DNA of 64,000 nucleotides from Clostridia bacterium. GTDB lineage: Bacteria > Bacillota > Clostridia > Christensenellales > Borkfalkiaceae. The DNA lies in NCBI GenBank assembly GCA_017467275.1, contig JAFTSN010000016.1, positions 1 through 64,000 of the forward strand, in the 5' to 3' direction. Below the pieces are notes generated by a model, which was not told where the DNA came from, did not search any database, and saw only the letters and a list, made by a program, of their open reading frames with translations. Position numbers and translations under genes: made by a program. Below are positions 25,884-34,290 of the stretch, one piece after another; within the stretch, counting starts at the first letter, position 1, and each line of letters begins with the position of its first letter.

Positions 25884-26567
25884 TTATTTGAGCGTTTTGG
25901 GCGGCGCGCAAGCGCGTATTCCGTGGCAGATTTTTTGCATCCGCTCCTCAACCGCAAATAAATCGTCCGCACATGCTTTCAGCTCCTCGCGATAGGAATC
26001 CGCCACGCCCTTATCCACCTTATAGGAAACCTCGTGCTCAAGACTCGCCCACATATTCATGGAGATGGTGCGAAGCTGTATTTCAACGGGGATTCCCATT
26101 TGAAGCGAAGACAATGCAACGGGCACTTCCACAATCAAATGCAAGCTCCTGTAACCGTTGGATTTCGGCGTTTTTATGTAGTCCTTTTCGTTTAAAAGCC
26201 GCACGCCGTTCTGATTCAAAAACACGCGGGCAATCTTGTAGATGTCCTCGATATAACTGCAAATGACCCTCACGCCCGCAATATCCGTGAGCTTGACAAG
26301 GTTTTCGGGGGTCTGCGCAAACCCACGCCGCTTGAGCTTTTCATAGGCGCTTTCCACCGTCTTTAACCGGCTGGAAATATAATGAATGGGGTCGTGACCC
26401 TGCAACATACTGAACTCGTCGTCAAGAATCTCGAATTTCGCACAAGCCGTTTTGAGCGCACCCGAATAGAGCGGCTTTAAGCGTTTGTACTCCCGAATAA
26501 ATTCGTTTGTGGGTCCCTCGCCCGCATCAAAAATCACGTTTCCGTCAAAGTCCTTTTCCGCCGTCAT
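25884..26567 (-). CDS. relQ: Small alarmone synthetase, RelQ-like GTP pyrophosphokinase
   Basis: This 227-residue single-domain (p)ppGpp synthetase transfers pyrophosphate from ATP to GDP or GTP in the stringent response. The RelA_SpoT synthetase signature is present: DPIHYISSRLKTVESAYEKL, LTDIAGVRVICSYIEDIY, DYIKTPKSNGYRSLH and VEIQLRTISMNMWASLEHE. It has no hydrolase, TGS or ACT domain. It is the first gene of an operon with three downstream hydrolases and has its own sigma-A promoter. Confidence 0.93.
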   Translation of the reverse strand: MTAEKDFDGNVIFDAGEGPTNEFIREYKRLKPLYSGALKTACAKFEILDDEFSMLQGHDPIHYISSRLKTVESAYEKLKRRGFAQTPENLVKLTDIAGVRVICSYIEDIYKIARVFLNQNGVRLLNEKDYIKTPKSNGYRSLHLIVEVPVALSSLQMGIPVEIQLRTISMNMWASLEHEVSYKVDKGVADSYREELKACADDLFAVEERMQKICHGIRACAPPKTLK

Positions 26568-26603
26568 GCTTTCCCCCTTGGAACGCCTTTCCGTTCCCTT
26601 TAT

Positions 26604-26632
26604 ATTATATCATCTTTTGAACGGAAAATCAA
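26604..26632 (-). promoter_or_regulatory. Sigma-A promoter of the relQ operon
   Basis: On the minus strand TTGATT (26627-26632) and TATAAT (26604-26609) are separated by 17 bp, 37 bases upstream of relQ. Confidence 0.78.
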
Positions 26633-26640
26633 TAGGCGTT

Positions 26641-26662
26641 TGAAAATTTCTCAAAATTTTCA
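26641..26662 (-). terminator. AT-rich hairpin at the end of the M50 protease gene
   Basis: TGAAAATTT and AAATTTTCA form a perfect 9-bp stem with a 4-nt loop. The hairpin overlaps the stop codon of the M50 gene and has no clear T run, so termination function is uncertain. Confidence 0.3.
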
Positions 26663-27715
26663 CAACCTTGATAAGAGGATTTTTTCAAACTTCGCCTCGC
26701 CTTTTAAGCAATTTTTAAGCGCGTTTTCTGCCGCCAAACGCTCCTCTTCAAATTTTTCCACATCTCCGCGGGCTTTATATACCGCCGCCATAATTCTGTG
26801 CGTACTCGCCGTGCCGTTTTTAAGATACCCCTCGCAAAGCGGCAAGCTCTTTTCCATGCGTTCAACGTCTTCACCCACAGCATGCATATACGTGATCTCC
26901 GCAGCCGTCATCTCCACCTCGGCTGGCGAAAGATATTCGCTTGCAGCAAGACGGTTGATTTTATCCGCCGCCCCGTCGAAATTCCCCTTTTCGATTTCAA
27001 GACGATACCTCAAATCGTGCATAATCGCATACATGGGTGTATCCTCGGGCAATACGGGCAGATCGTAGTAGTATTTTTCGTCCACCTCGGAAAAGCTCTT
27101 TCCCTCCGAGAGTGAGCCGAATATCTCCATGGCATAGACAAACGCCTTTTCCTCTCCCTCGCATCTTTGAAGCCCCATTAAAACGAGCATATCCGTCTTG
27201 CCGTCCGCATAATCGAAGGGCGGGAGATTGAGGAAAAAGAGATAAGCGGCATAAGGCAAGCCGCCCCAAAACAAGAACGCCGCCTCAACCTTTAAAAGCG
27301 CCAAGACAATCGCAAGCGCCGCCGTCAACAGCATATAGATCCCGCCGATTACAAGCCCGCCCGCACTGTAGATCAGTGCACGGTGGCGCATATTACCACT
27401 TGTGCGGGGAATCATCTGCGTTTCGTCCGCTAAAAAAGGCGAAGCAAAAGAAACCTTGAGCTTTCCGTCCGTCTCCTGCAAACGGATAAAGGAAAATTTT
27501 GCATACTTAACGCGCATTCCCTGCGTTTTTCCGAATAAAATATGCCCCAGCTCGTGCACGGTGGGCGCAAGAATAAGGGCAAGCAAAAGTCCGACAACGG
27601 CAAACACCGTCGCCCAAAGAGACTTTCCCCGTGTGGAGAGTATCGAAAACATCTCTCCCGCAATCATCGCAACGACCAATAGCATAACGTAGATTATCCG
27701 AATCGCCCGTTTCAT
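26660..27715 (-). CDS. M50 site-2-protease-like membrane metalloprotease with helical C-terminus
   Basis: This 351-residue protein has several membrane helices in the first 190 residues, with the zinc motif HELGH (in APTVHELGHILFG) and the second S2P motif NLPPFDYADGKTD, which supplies the third ligand Asp. The remaining 160 residues are soluble and helical, with a TPR-like look. Site-2 proteases cleave membrane-bound regulators; SpoIVFB in sporulation is one example. The 4-base overlap with ppx and the yabP-yabQ-divIC operon suggests cotranscription with sporulation genes, but its substrate is unknown. Confidence 0.85.
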   Translation of the reverse strand: MKRAIRIIYVMLLVVAMIAGEMFSILSTRGKSLWATVFAVVGLLLALILAPTVHELGHILFGKTQGMRVKYAKFSFIRLQETDGKLKVSFASPFLADETQMIPRTSGNMRHRALIYSAGGLVIGGIYMLLTAALAIVLALLKVEAAFLFWGGLPYAAYLFFLNLPPFDYADGKTDMLVLMGLQRCEGEEKAFVYAMEIFGSLSEGKSFSEVDEKYYYDLPVLPEDTPMYAIMHDLRYRLEIEKGNFDGAADKINRLAASEYLSPAEVEMTAAEITYMHAVGEDVERMEKSLPLCEGYLKNGTASTHRIMAAVYKARGDVEKFEEERLAAENALKNCLKGEAKFEKILLSRL

Positions 27716-28578
27716 TTCATAAGCCCCCTCTTTTTGGCATAACCCTCCAAATTGTCGCTGTCGCTGACCGTGATTTTTTCAAAGCCCAGCGTTTTTGCAA
27801 GCGTACTCAAAAGTACGGCGCCCCCGCCGATGATATCCGCACGGTTTTGCGCCACACCCTTTGTGTTTGCGATTTCCTCAACGCTCATACCCGCCAACCG
27901 ATCGCTCATCTCCTCTAATTCGTTATGAGAAAGCACGGTCCCCGTGATCTTTGCGCTATCATAAACTTCCAGTCCTAGCTTGATTGCCGCAAGCGTGGTC
28001 GCCGTGCCACCGATCGCGTACACGGGCACCCCCGTCGGCACCGCGCCGTATTCTCTCGCCGCTTTTTCTGCCGCCGCCTTTAAACGGGCAAGCTCCCGCC
28101 CACACGTATCCTTTAAGCGTACCACGCCGATATTCACACTCTTTTTATAGACGGTCTGTCCGTCCTTTTGCACAACGATTTCCGTGCTGGCACCGCCCGC
28201 GTCGATCACACAGCCGTCCGCACCCCCCAGCGCGCCCAAAATGCCTAGCTCTGCTTCCTCCTCGCCCGAAACAACCTCTATCTTCAAGCCGCAGAGCTTG
28301 TCCACGCGGGAAAGAAATTCTTCCCTGTTTTCAGCAGAGCGCACCGCCGCCGTTGCAAAAGCATAAACGTTTCCCGCGCCCTCGCGCTTCGTCTCTTCAA
28401 CAAACGCTGCAACGGCTTCCGCCGTGCGGACAATCGCCGTTTCCTTTAAGCGGGGAGACTCTGCCAGCCCCTCGCCGAGGCGGGTGGTTTTCAACCGCTT
28501 ATATAAAACTTTTCCGTCCGCCACTCTCATCAGGCGAACGGAATTGGAACCGATGTCTATAATCGCAAAATCATTCAT
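27712..28578 (-). CDS. ppx: Ppx/GppA family phosphatase
   Basis: This 288-residue actin-fold phosphatase removes terminal phosphates from polyphosphate or pppGpp. The motifs AIIDIGSNSVRLMR (phosphate 1), VIDAGGASTEI (phosphate 2) and AIGGTATTLAAI are present, but the C-terminal HD domain of long Ppx proteins is absent. ATG at 28578 overlaps the end of the DivIC-like gene by 8 bases. A Ppx/GppA protein after divIC is common in clostridia. With relQ close by, a role in alarmone balance is possible but is inference. Confidence 0.9.
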   Translation of the reverse strand: MNDFAIIDIGSNSVRLMRVADGKVLYKRLKTTRLGEGLAESPRLKETAIVRTAEAVAAFVEETKREGAGNVYAFATAAVRSAENREEFLSRVDKLCGLKIEVVSGEEEAELGILGALGGADGCVIDAGGASTEIVVQKDGQTVYKKSVNIGVVRLKDTCGRELARLKAAAEKAAREYGAVPTGVPVYAIGGTATTLAAIKLGLEVYDSAKITGTVLSHNELEEMSDRLAGMSVEEIANTKGVAQNRADIIGGGAVLLSTLAKTLGFEKITVSDSDNLEGYAKKRGLMK

Positions 28579-28849
28579 GGTTTGTTGTCTCATTGGGCTT
28601 ATACGCGCCATATTCCCCGCGGGCGACGGTCTCCAAGCCGAGCTCAGACTCAAAGTAGGCGAGGTCGTTTTCCTTTTTCTCAATTACTTGCGTATATTCG
28701 GCGATCTGATCGTTTGCGCGGTCTATTCTCTTATCCAAAACCGCCATGCGAATAAGCTGCCCGACAATGACAGACAACAGGAACACCAAAAGAAGGGTTC
28801 CCGCCACCGCCGCAGCTATCACCGTTCGCCTCATTTTTTCTTCCGTCAT
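28571..28849 (-). CDS. divIC: Septum formation initiator (DivIC/FtsB-like)
   Basis: This 92-residue bitopic protein has a short basic N-terminus, one membrane helix (about 10-32) and a coiled coil (IDRANDQIAEYTQVIEKKE), then ESELGLETVARGEYG, the conserved DivIC/FtsB ending. It should join FtsL and FtsQ/DivIB at the division septum. The position after yabP-yabQ matches B. subtilis. Its start overlaps the yabQ stop by 4 bases. Confidence 0.92.
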   Translation of the reverse strand: MTEEKMRRTVIAAAVAGTLLLVFLLSVIVGQLIRMAVLDKRIDRANDQIAEYTQVIEKKENDLAYFESELGLETVARGEYGAYKPNETTNHE

Positions 28850-29202
28850 ACCGTGGAATCTCTCCCGTTTTCTTTCTTTTTTCGTCTTTTTCTGATTTTT
28901 ACAAGGCTATTATAGCACAGTTTTTCAAAAAAATCAACTATTCTGTGAACACTTTTCAAATATAATCCGATTCCCACTGCATTCCCCAAAAACATATAAA
29001 AGCGAAATGCGGGAAAGCCGAAGTGCACGGAAAATAAAACGTCGATGCCCGCGAGCGCAAGAAAAAACAGCGCGTCGCAAAAAAAGCTCGTCCAAAACCC
29101 AAAGCGGCGACGAACAGGTGAAAGCAAGTCGTAAAACACACCGCTGATAATCCCCGCCAATGCGCAAAGCAAGAAGACGGGAAGCTGCCCCACGGAATCC
29201 AT
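28846..29202 (-). CDS. yabQ: Spore cortex biosynthesis protein YabQ
   Basis: This 118-residue polytopic protein has about three to four membrane helices, the family's VFYDLLSPVRR segment and a basic tail. In B. subtilis YabQ is made in the mother cell, goes to the forespore membrane and is needed for cortex synthesis. It lies between yabP and divIC in the standard order with 4-base overlap downstream, which supports the call and shows that the lineage forms or once formed endospores. Confidence 0.9.
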   Translation of the reverse strand: MDSVGQLPVFLLCALAGIISGVFYDLLSPVRRRFGFWTSFFCDALFFLALAGIDVLFSVHFGFPAFRFYMFLGNAVGIGLYLKSVHRIVDFFEKLCYNSLVKIRKRRKKKENGRDSTV

Positions 29203-29214
29203 ACCGCCCCGCGC

Positions 29215-29466
29215 CTATTTAAATAGGCGGGATTTTAAGCCGCCGCCATAGCGCACGCCCTCGACGTTCCCCACGGCGGTAAACGTGCCGTTTGCTTTGG
29301 AAAAGCCCGTGATTTTAAGCCCCGTGCCCAAAACGATCATACGGGTGGTGCTGCCCGAAAGGGCGAGCTCGATCCTCGTTTCCGAAAACGCCTTGACGCT
29401 CTCTACGCCCGTCACGGAAATACTTTTCCTCTGTTCGATTGCCAATGAATGAGAAATTTCCTGCAT
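29215..29466 (-). CDS. yabP: Sporulation protein YabP
   Basis: This 83-residue protein has the YabP/YqfC-family pattern: an N-terminal HSLAIEQRKSISVTGVESV segment and a C-terminal LGTGLKITGFSKANGTFTAVG. YabP-family proteins act in the mother cell during spore coat or cortex assembly. The ATG at 29466 lies within one arm of an 8-bp inverted repeat. The loop carries the only ribosome-site-like bases (AAGG), very close to the start. It follows typA by about 50 bases. Confidence 0.9.
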   Translation of the reverse strand: MQEISHSLAIEQRKSISVTGVESVKAFSETRIELALSGSTTRMIVLGTGLKITGFSKANGTFTAVGNVEGVRYGGGLKSRLFK

Positions 29467-29483
29467 ACCTTATAATATGCAGG
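29460..29483 (-). repeat. Inverted repeat enclosing the yabP start codon
   Basis: On the minus strand CCTGCATA and TATGCAGG are perfect 8-base arms around the loop TTATAAGG. The ATG start codon is inside the second arm. The same bases include a CATATTAT resembling a mother-cell sigma factor -10 element, which is only suggestive. Confidence 0.6.
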
Positions 29484-29516
29484 AAATCGAAATTTTTATG
29501 ATTTTTTAAAAGAAAA

Positions 29517-31346
29517 TTATTTCCCGTTCTTTTCGCGGAAGCGCGCCTTTGCGCGAAGCTCGCTATCCAAGATGCGTTTACGGATACGCAAGGATTTGGG
29601 CGTGACCTCCAAAAGCTCGTCGTCCGCGATAAACTCAAGGCATTCCTCCAGACTCATGCGGCTGACGGGAATGAGGGTGAGCGCGTCGTCGGAGGACGAG
29701 GAGCGGGTGTTGGTCAAATGCTTGGTCTTGCAGACGTTGACGTTGATATCGTCGGACAGATTCGTGTAGCCGATAACCATGCCCTCGTACACGGGTGTGC
29801 CGGGCGTGATAAACAGCGTGCCTCTGCCCTGCGCATTGAACAGCCCGTAGGTGACCGCTTCGCCCGTCTCGAACGCGACGAGAGAGCCCGTGCTTCTTCT
29901 CTGCATTTCCCCTTTATAGGGCTCGTAGGCAAAGAACACTGAATTCATGATGCCCTGCCCCTTGGTGTCCGTCAAAAATTCACTCTTATAACCGAACAGC
30001 CCGCGAGAGGGTATGGTAAATTCAAGGCGCATACGGTTTCCCACCGCCGTCATGTGCATGAGGGTGCCCTTGCGGTTGCCCATGCCCGAAAAGACGGGGC
30101 CCGTCATATCCTCGGGCACGTCCACGACCAAACGCTCGATGGGCTCGTGACGCACGCCGTCAATCTCCTTATAGAGCACTTTGGGCGTGGAGACCTGAAA
30201 TTCGTAGCCCTCACGGCGCATAGTTTCGATCAATATGGACAGGTGCATTTCCCCTCTGCCGCAGACGCGGAAAGATTCCGTCGTGTCCGTGTCGCTGATG
30301 CGAATGGAGACGTCGCGAAGGAGTTCCTTATAAAGGCGATCGCGGAGCTGTCTGCTCGTGACAAATTTCCCCTCCTTACCCGCAAACGGACTGTCGTTGA
30401 CGGAGAAGGTCATTTCCACCGTCGGCTCCTCAATCTTCACAAACTGAACGGGTTCTACCCTTGTCGGCTCGCACACCGTGTCGCCAATATTCAGTCCGTC
30501 GATTCCCGAGAACACGACGATATCGCCCGCCTGTGCATTCGGAACGGAGACGCGCTCCAAGCCCTCGATTTGATAGAGGGTGGAAATTTTACAGTTGGTG
30601 CGGATCTTGCTCTCATTGAAATTGCAGACGGAAACAGGCTCGTTCGCGCGGATCCTGCCCCGCTCGATTCTGCCGATACCGATACGCCCCACAAACTCGT
30701 TATAGTCGATACAGGAAACAAGGAGCTGCGCAGGTCCGTCCACGTCCATATCCATGGGCGGCACGTGCTCGAGAATGGTGTCGAACAGCGCGTTTAAGTT
30801 GGGCTCCTGCGTGTCGGGATCAAGCGAGGACGTCCCCGAACGACCGCAACAGTAGACGATCGGGCTTTCCAGCTGCTCGTCCGTGGCGTCGAGGTCCATC
30901 ATGAGCTCAAGCATTTCGTCCACGACCTCGGAAATACGTGCATCGGGGCGATCGACCTTGTTGATGACGATAATCAACCGAAGCCCCAGCTCGAGCGCCT
31001 TTTGCATGACGAAACGGGTCTGCGGCAACGGTCCCTCCGCGGCATCGACGAGAATAAGCGCGCCGTTCACCATTTTGAGAACGCGCTCCACCTCGCCCGA
31101 GAAATCCGCGTGGCCGGGGGTGTCGACAATATTGATTTTCACGCCCTTATAATGCGCGGACGTGTTTTTCGCAAGAATTGTGATGCCGCGCTCACGCTCC
31201 AGATCGTTGGAGTCCATGACGCGGTCCTGCACCTGCTCGTTTTCACGGAACATACCGCCCTGCACGAGCATCTGATTGACGAGCGTTGTTTTGCCGTGAT
31301 CGACGTGGGCGATGATCGCCACGTTTCTTAAATCTTCTCTGATCAA
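29517..31346 (-). CDS. typA: Translational GTPase TypA/BipA
   Basis: This 609-residue ribosome-associated GTPase acts in stress- and cold-related ribosome assembly. It has G1 AHVDHGKTT near residue 14, G2 ERERGITI, G3 DTPGHADF, G4 NKVDRPDA, then domains II, III and V and the BipA-specific C-terminus. Length is normal. It has its own promoter and follows the folA terminator. No frameshift or unusual feature is seen. Confidence 0.97.
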   Translation of the reverse strand: MIREDLRNVAIIAHVDHGKTTLVNQMLVQGGMFRENEQVQDRVMDSNDLERERGITILAKNTSAHYKGVKINIVDTPGHADFSGEVERVLKMVNGALILVDAAEGPLPQTRFVMQKALELGLRLIIVINKVDRPDARISEVVDEMLELMMDLDATDEQLESPIVYCCGRSGTSSLDPDTQEPNLNALFDTILEHVPPMDMDVDGPAQLLVSCIDYNEFVGRIGIGRIERGRIRANEPVSVCNFNESKIRTNCKISTLYQIEGLERVSVPNAQAGDIVVFSGIDGLNIGDTVCEPTRVEPVQFVKIEEPTVEMTFSVNDSPFAGKEGKFVTSRQLRDRLYKELLRDVSIRISDTDTTESFRVCGRGEMHLSILIETMRREGYEFQVSTPKVLYKEIDGVRHEPIERLVVDVPEDMTGPVFSGMGNRKGTLMHMTAVGNRMRLEFTIPSRGLFGYKSEFLTDTKGQGIMNSVFFAYEPYKGEMQRRSTGSLVAFETGEAVTYGLFNAQGRGTLFITPGTPVYEGMVIGYTNLSDDINVNVCKTKHLTNTRSSSSDDALTLIPVSRMSLEECLEFIADDELLEVTPKSLRIRKRILDSELRAKARFREKNGK

Positions 31347-31381
31347 TTTTTTACTCCTATTGTAAACTTTTCAACCCTACT

Positions 31382-31410
31382 ATTTTAATACTTTTTACGC
31401 TAATTGACAA
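31382..31410 (-). promoter_or_regulatory. Sigma-A promoter of typA
   Basis: On the minus strand TTGTCA (31405-31410) and TAAAAT (31382-31387) are separated by 17 bp, 35 bases upstream of the typA ATG. Confidence 0.65.
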
Positions 31411-31450
31411 CAAAATCTGCGGGTTATTCAAAAAATTTTTTATAAATTAT

Positions 31451-31490
31451 AAAAATTTCGTTCGGAAAAAAATCCGAACGAGTTTTTTAT
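31451..31490. terminator. Terminator of thyA-folA
   Basis: TCGTTCGGA (31458-31466) and TCCGAACGA (31473-31481) form a perfect 9-bp stem around an A6 loop. An A run and a T run flank it, so it works on the minus strand (ATTTTTAT follows) and probably on both. Confidence 0.9.
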
Positions 31491-31984
31491 AGCTGGATAG
31501 GCTTGAGATTTTTATAGGTCGTGAAACGAATGGTGTAACCGTTGTCGTCCATGGGCTCGCCCTCGCTCACGCAGACGAAATTCTCATCCTCGTCGAGATT
31601 GGGGAAAAACACCTCCGCACCGCCGTCCGCATCGACCTTGGTCACGAATACCTCCTCGCAATAAGGAAGCATCTGACGGTAGACGGACGCACCGCCGATT
31701 ACGTAGACGTCCGTTTGCGCTTTTTTGATTTCTTCAAACGCCTCTTCAAGACTTCTCACGATCACGCAGTCGTCTCTTTCCATCGTCGGAGATAAAACGA
31801 TATTCACGCGGTTTTTTAAAGGCTTTCCGCCAGGGAAAGAAATTAGGGTGTTTTCGCCTAATAAAACCGTCTGCCCGCTCGTCGTCTCGCGAAAGAACTT
31901 CATGTCCTTAGGGAGAGAAAACATGAGGTCGTTTTTCTTGCCGATGCCCCATTTTTTATCCGTGTGTAAAATTACTCTGATCAT
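31487..31984 (-). CDS. folA: Dihydrofolate reductase
   Basis: This 165-residue enzyme reduces dihydrofolate to tetrahydrofolate with NADPH, regenerating the cofactor oxidised by ThyA. The motifs WGIGKKNDLMFSLPKDMKFF (with the catalytic Asp), TVLLGENTLISFPGGKPLKNRVNIV-type nucleotide loop and YVIGGASVYRQML are present. It overlaps thyA by 4 bases (ATGA), the usual coupled pair. The second loop is somewhat diverged from the MGRKTW consensus. Confidence 0.93.
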   Translation of the reverse strand: MIRVILHTDKKWGIGKKNDLMFSLPKDMKFFRETTSGQTVLLGENTLISFPGGKPLKNRVNIVLSPTMERDDCVIVRSLEEAFEEIKKAQTDVYVIGGASVYRQMLPYCEEVFVTKVDADGGAEVFFPNLDEDENFVCVSEGEPMDDNGYTIRFTTYKNLKPIQL

Positions 31985-32811
31985 ATTGCCACCGGTATCT
32001 TTTTATCTAATTTTTCGTATTCGTAGTTCTCAAGCGCGAAGCTGTCCACTGTGAAATCATAGAAGTTCTTCACGGACGGATCGACGATCAGCTTGGGCGC
32101 GGGGTGCTTGGGCTTTTGAATGATCTCCTCCACGAGAGGGATATGCCGATCGTAGATATGCGCGTCGGCAATCACGTGAACGAGCTCGCCCGCTTTCAGC
32201 CCCGAGACCTGCGCGAGCATGATCAGTAAGATCGAATATTGAAGCACGTTCCAATTATTCGCCGTCAGCATGTCGTTTGAACGTTGGTTCAAAATACCGT
32301 TTAACGTGTCGCCCGAGACGTTAAAGGTCATCGAATAGGCGCAAGGATACAAATTCATTTCATGAAGATCGGCGAAATTATAAATATTCGTCATAATTCT
32401 GCGGCTTGCGGGGTTATTTTTAAGATCGAACAGCACTCTGTCCACCTGATCGAATTCGCCCTCTTTATAAATGTGCTTTTGCGCAAGCTGATAGCCATAC
32501 GCCTTGCCGATTGAGCCGCTCTCGTCCGCCCAGCTGTCCCAAATATGGGAGTTGAGGTCCTTGATATTGTTGCTCTTTTTCTGCCAAATCCATAACAGCT
32601 CGTCGATACAGGACTTGAACGCCGTGCGGCGAATCGTGAGAATGGGCAACTCCTCTTGCAAATTATAGCGATTGACCACGCCGAATTTTTTCACGGTGTG
32701 GGCGGGCGTGCCGTCCTCCCAGCGCGGGCGCACGTCCAGCGCAGTGTCCCAATAGCCGTTTTCGATGATATCTTTCATATTAGAGATAAAAATTTCGTCC
32801 GCTCTGCTCAT
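31981..32811 (-). CDS. thyA: Thymidylate synthase ThyA
   Basis: This 276-residue enzyme methylates dUMP to dTMP using methylenetetrahydrofolate. The catalytic Cys is in YPCAYSMTFNV; the residue after Cys is Ala rather than the His of E. coli-type enzymes. That matches the B. subtilis ThyA branch (TPCVYE) and is not a defect. NQRSNDM (dUMP-binding Arg), WNVLQYSIL and the terminal KIPVAI are conserved. It has its own promoter inside the end of the flippase gene. Confidence 0.95.
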   Translation of the reverse strand: MSRADEIFISNMKDIIENGYWDTALDVRPRWEDGTPAHTVKKFGVVNRYNLQEELPILTIRRTAFKSCIDELLWIWQKKSNNIKDLNSHIWDSWADESGSIGKAYGYQLAQKHIYKEGEFDQVDRVLFDLKNNPASRRIMTNIYNFADLHEMNLYPCAYSMTFNVSGDTLNGILNQRSNDMLTANNWNVLQYSILLIMLAQVSGLKAGELVHVIADAHIYDRHIPLVEEIIQKPKHPAPKLIVDPSVKNFYDFTVDSFALENYEYEKLDKKIPVAI

Positions 32812-32838
32812 TTTCTTTCGTCCTTTTTCGTTTTTTTC

Positions 32839-32867
32839 ATTATATCATATTTCCGTCCGTTCGTCAA
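32839..32867 (-). promoter_or_regulatory. Sigma-A promoter of thyA-folA
   Basis: On the minus strand TTGACG (32862-32867) and TATAAT (32839-32844) are separated by 17 bp. The -35 lies inside the last codons of the flippase gene. Confidence 0.8.
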
Positions 32868-34275
32868 CGGAATCGTTCTTTTTCTTCTTAAACCGCTCTA
32901 AAATATTTCTGCCGTGAATCAGCAAATAGGGAATCAGTGCGATAAAATATACGAGCATACCGAGCCACAGCGAGAAATACCTCGCCGATAAAATAAACAC
33001 CACGGTCAAAGCAAGCTCCGCGACAAACAGCCACACGCCTTTTTTGCCGATCGTCCGATAAACGACGATTTCAGAAACCACTGATCGGAGCATAATCACG
33101 AACACCACGGAATAGATCAGAAGATCGAGACTATTGAGCGCATAGGCGCATATAAGCGCAAGCGCAAACCCAAGCGCAACCGTTGCAAGATTGATTGCGA
33201 GCATCTGTTTTTCCTTGCGGTACGCCTTAAAATAGGTGTTCGTGAGCAGTCCGACAATCGTGGAGAACACGATGATCGGCAATATACCGCCGAGATAGAC
33301 GATACTGCTTTCATAGTTGGGAAGCCATTTTTCGAGCAAAAACGCAAACGGGAAATAGGCAAGCAACGCCGCAAACAACAGCGGGGAAAGAACGCCGCGA
33401 ATCTTGCCGTATAAAGAGGGCAGCTCCTCCTCGTCCATGCGTTTTAAGGACGGGAACAGCACCGCGCTCAAAGCGGTCACAAAATTCAAAAACAGGGTTG
33501 CCGCACTGAAGCTCAACGAAACTTTGCCGAACGTCGGTGCGTCCCAATGCCATTCGATCACCATTCTCGCGCCGCCTATTAAAAAGGAAGCCGAAAAATT
33601 TGCCAGCATCAACAAAAAGCCGCAAGAAACGTTCGCTTTTGTTTCCTTGACCGTCTCCTTAAGCGAACAGCCTCTCTTGAAAAACAGCCCCTTATTAAAC
33701 GGCGTTCCGAAGATCGCCGCAACCACCTCGCCGAACAGCTCGGCAAGACAAAGCCATACAAATCCGTTTATTTTAAAGATAAGAAGCAAAATAACGGCTA
33801 CGCCGTAGACCAACCTTTGCAGAATATTAATTCCAACGTATAATCCGATCCGATTGGTAATTTGGAATATATAGGAGTTATACGCATGATAGTGCATGGT
33901 CACGACGCCGAGCGCAACGAGGAGAAACACCGTGCGGTAAACACCGTCCAAAAACAGACAGGAAATCCCGCTGATCATTAGCCCGACAATGCTCGTCCAA
34001 ACAAGTAAAACCTTAAACTGTCCGCTCATACGGCTTTGATCAAGCTCGTTATAATCGTATTGCGCATAGCGGAGAATGATACCGTCGAGAAGCCCGAATT
34101 GAAGGACGCCCGCGTAGCTAAAATACAAAAGGAAGGTTTGCCAATGGGCGTATTGATACTCGTCGACGAATTTAGGCACAATAAAGCCCAATAAAAAGCT
34201 CACGCAAAGAGAAATGATTTGCGCAACGACGGAAAGTATTAAATTTTTTGCAAGCTTTCCGTTCGTAACCGACAT
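32845..34275 (-). CDS. Polysaccharide flippase, Wzx/MATE-like
   Basis: This 476-residue protein has about 12 to 14 membrane helices across its length and the pattern of the polysaccharide transport (RfbX/Wzx) family. It should flip lipid-linked glycan units across the membrane. It is the last gene of the glycan operon; with the EpsG-type polymerase it implies a Wzy-dependent pathway. GGGAG lies upstream of the ATG. The specific substrate is inferred from the neighbouring heptose genes. Confidence 0.87.
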   Translation of the reverse strand: MSVTNGKLAKNLILSVVAQIISLCVSFLLGFIVPKFVDEYQYAHWQTFLLYFSYAGVLQFGLLDGIILRYAQYDYNELDQSRMSGQFKVLLVWTSIVGLMISGISCLFLDGVYRTVFLLVALGVVTMHYHAYNSYIFQITNRIGLYVGINILQRLVYGVAVILLLIFKINGFVWLCLAELFGEVVAAIFGTPFNKGLFFKRGCSLKETVKETKANVSCGFLLMLANFSASFLIGGARMVIEWHWDAPTFGKVSLSFSAATLFLNFVTALSAVLFPSLKRMDEEELPSLYGKIRGVLSPLLFAALLAYFPFAFLLEKWLPNYESSIVYLGGILPIIVFSTIVGLLTNTYFKAYRKEKQMLAINLATVALGFALALICAYALNSLDLLIYSVVFVIMLRSVVSEIVVYRTIGKKGVWLFVAELALTVVFILSARYFSLWLGMLVYFIALIPYLLIHGRNILERFKKKKNDSVDERTEI

Positions 34276-34290
34276 AATAATCGCTCCCTT

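Noticed and set aside
30054-30797. A 247-codon plus-strand frame inside typA
   Set aside because: It is a complementary-frame shadow of a conserved GTPase gene with no ribosome site and no recognisable domain.
31981-32811. Missing His after the catalytic Cys of ThyA as a sign of inactivation
   Set aside because: The B. subtilis-type ThyA branch naturally lacks it; all other active-site motifs are present.
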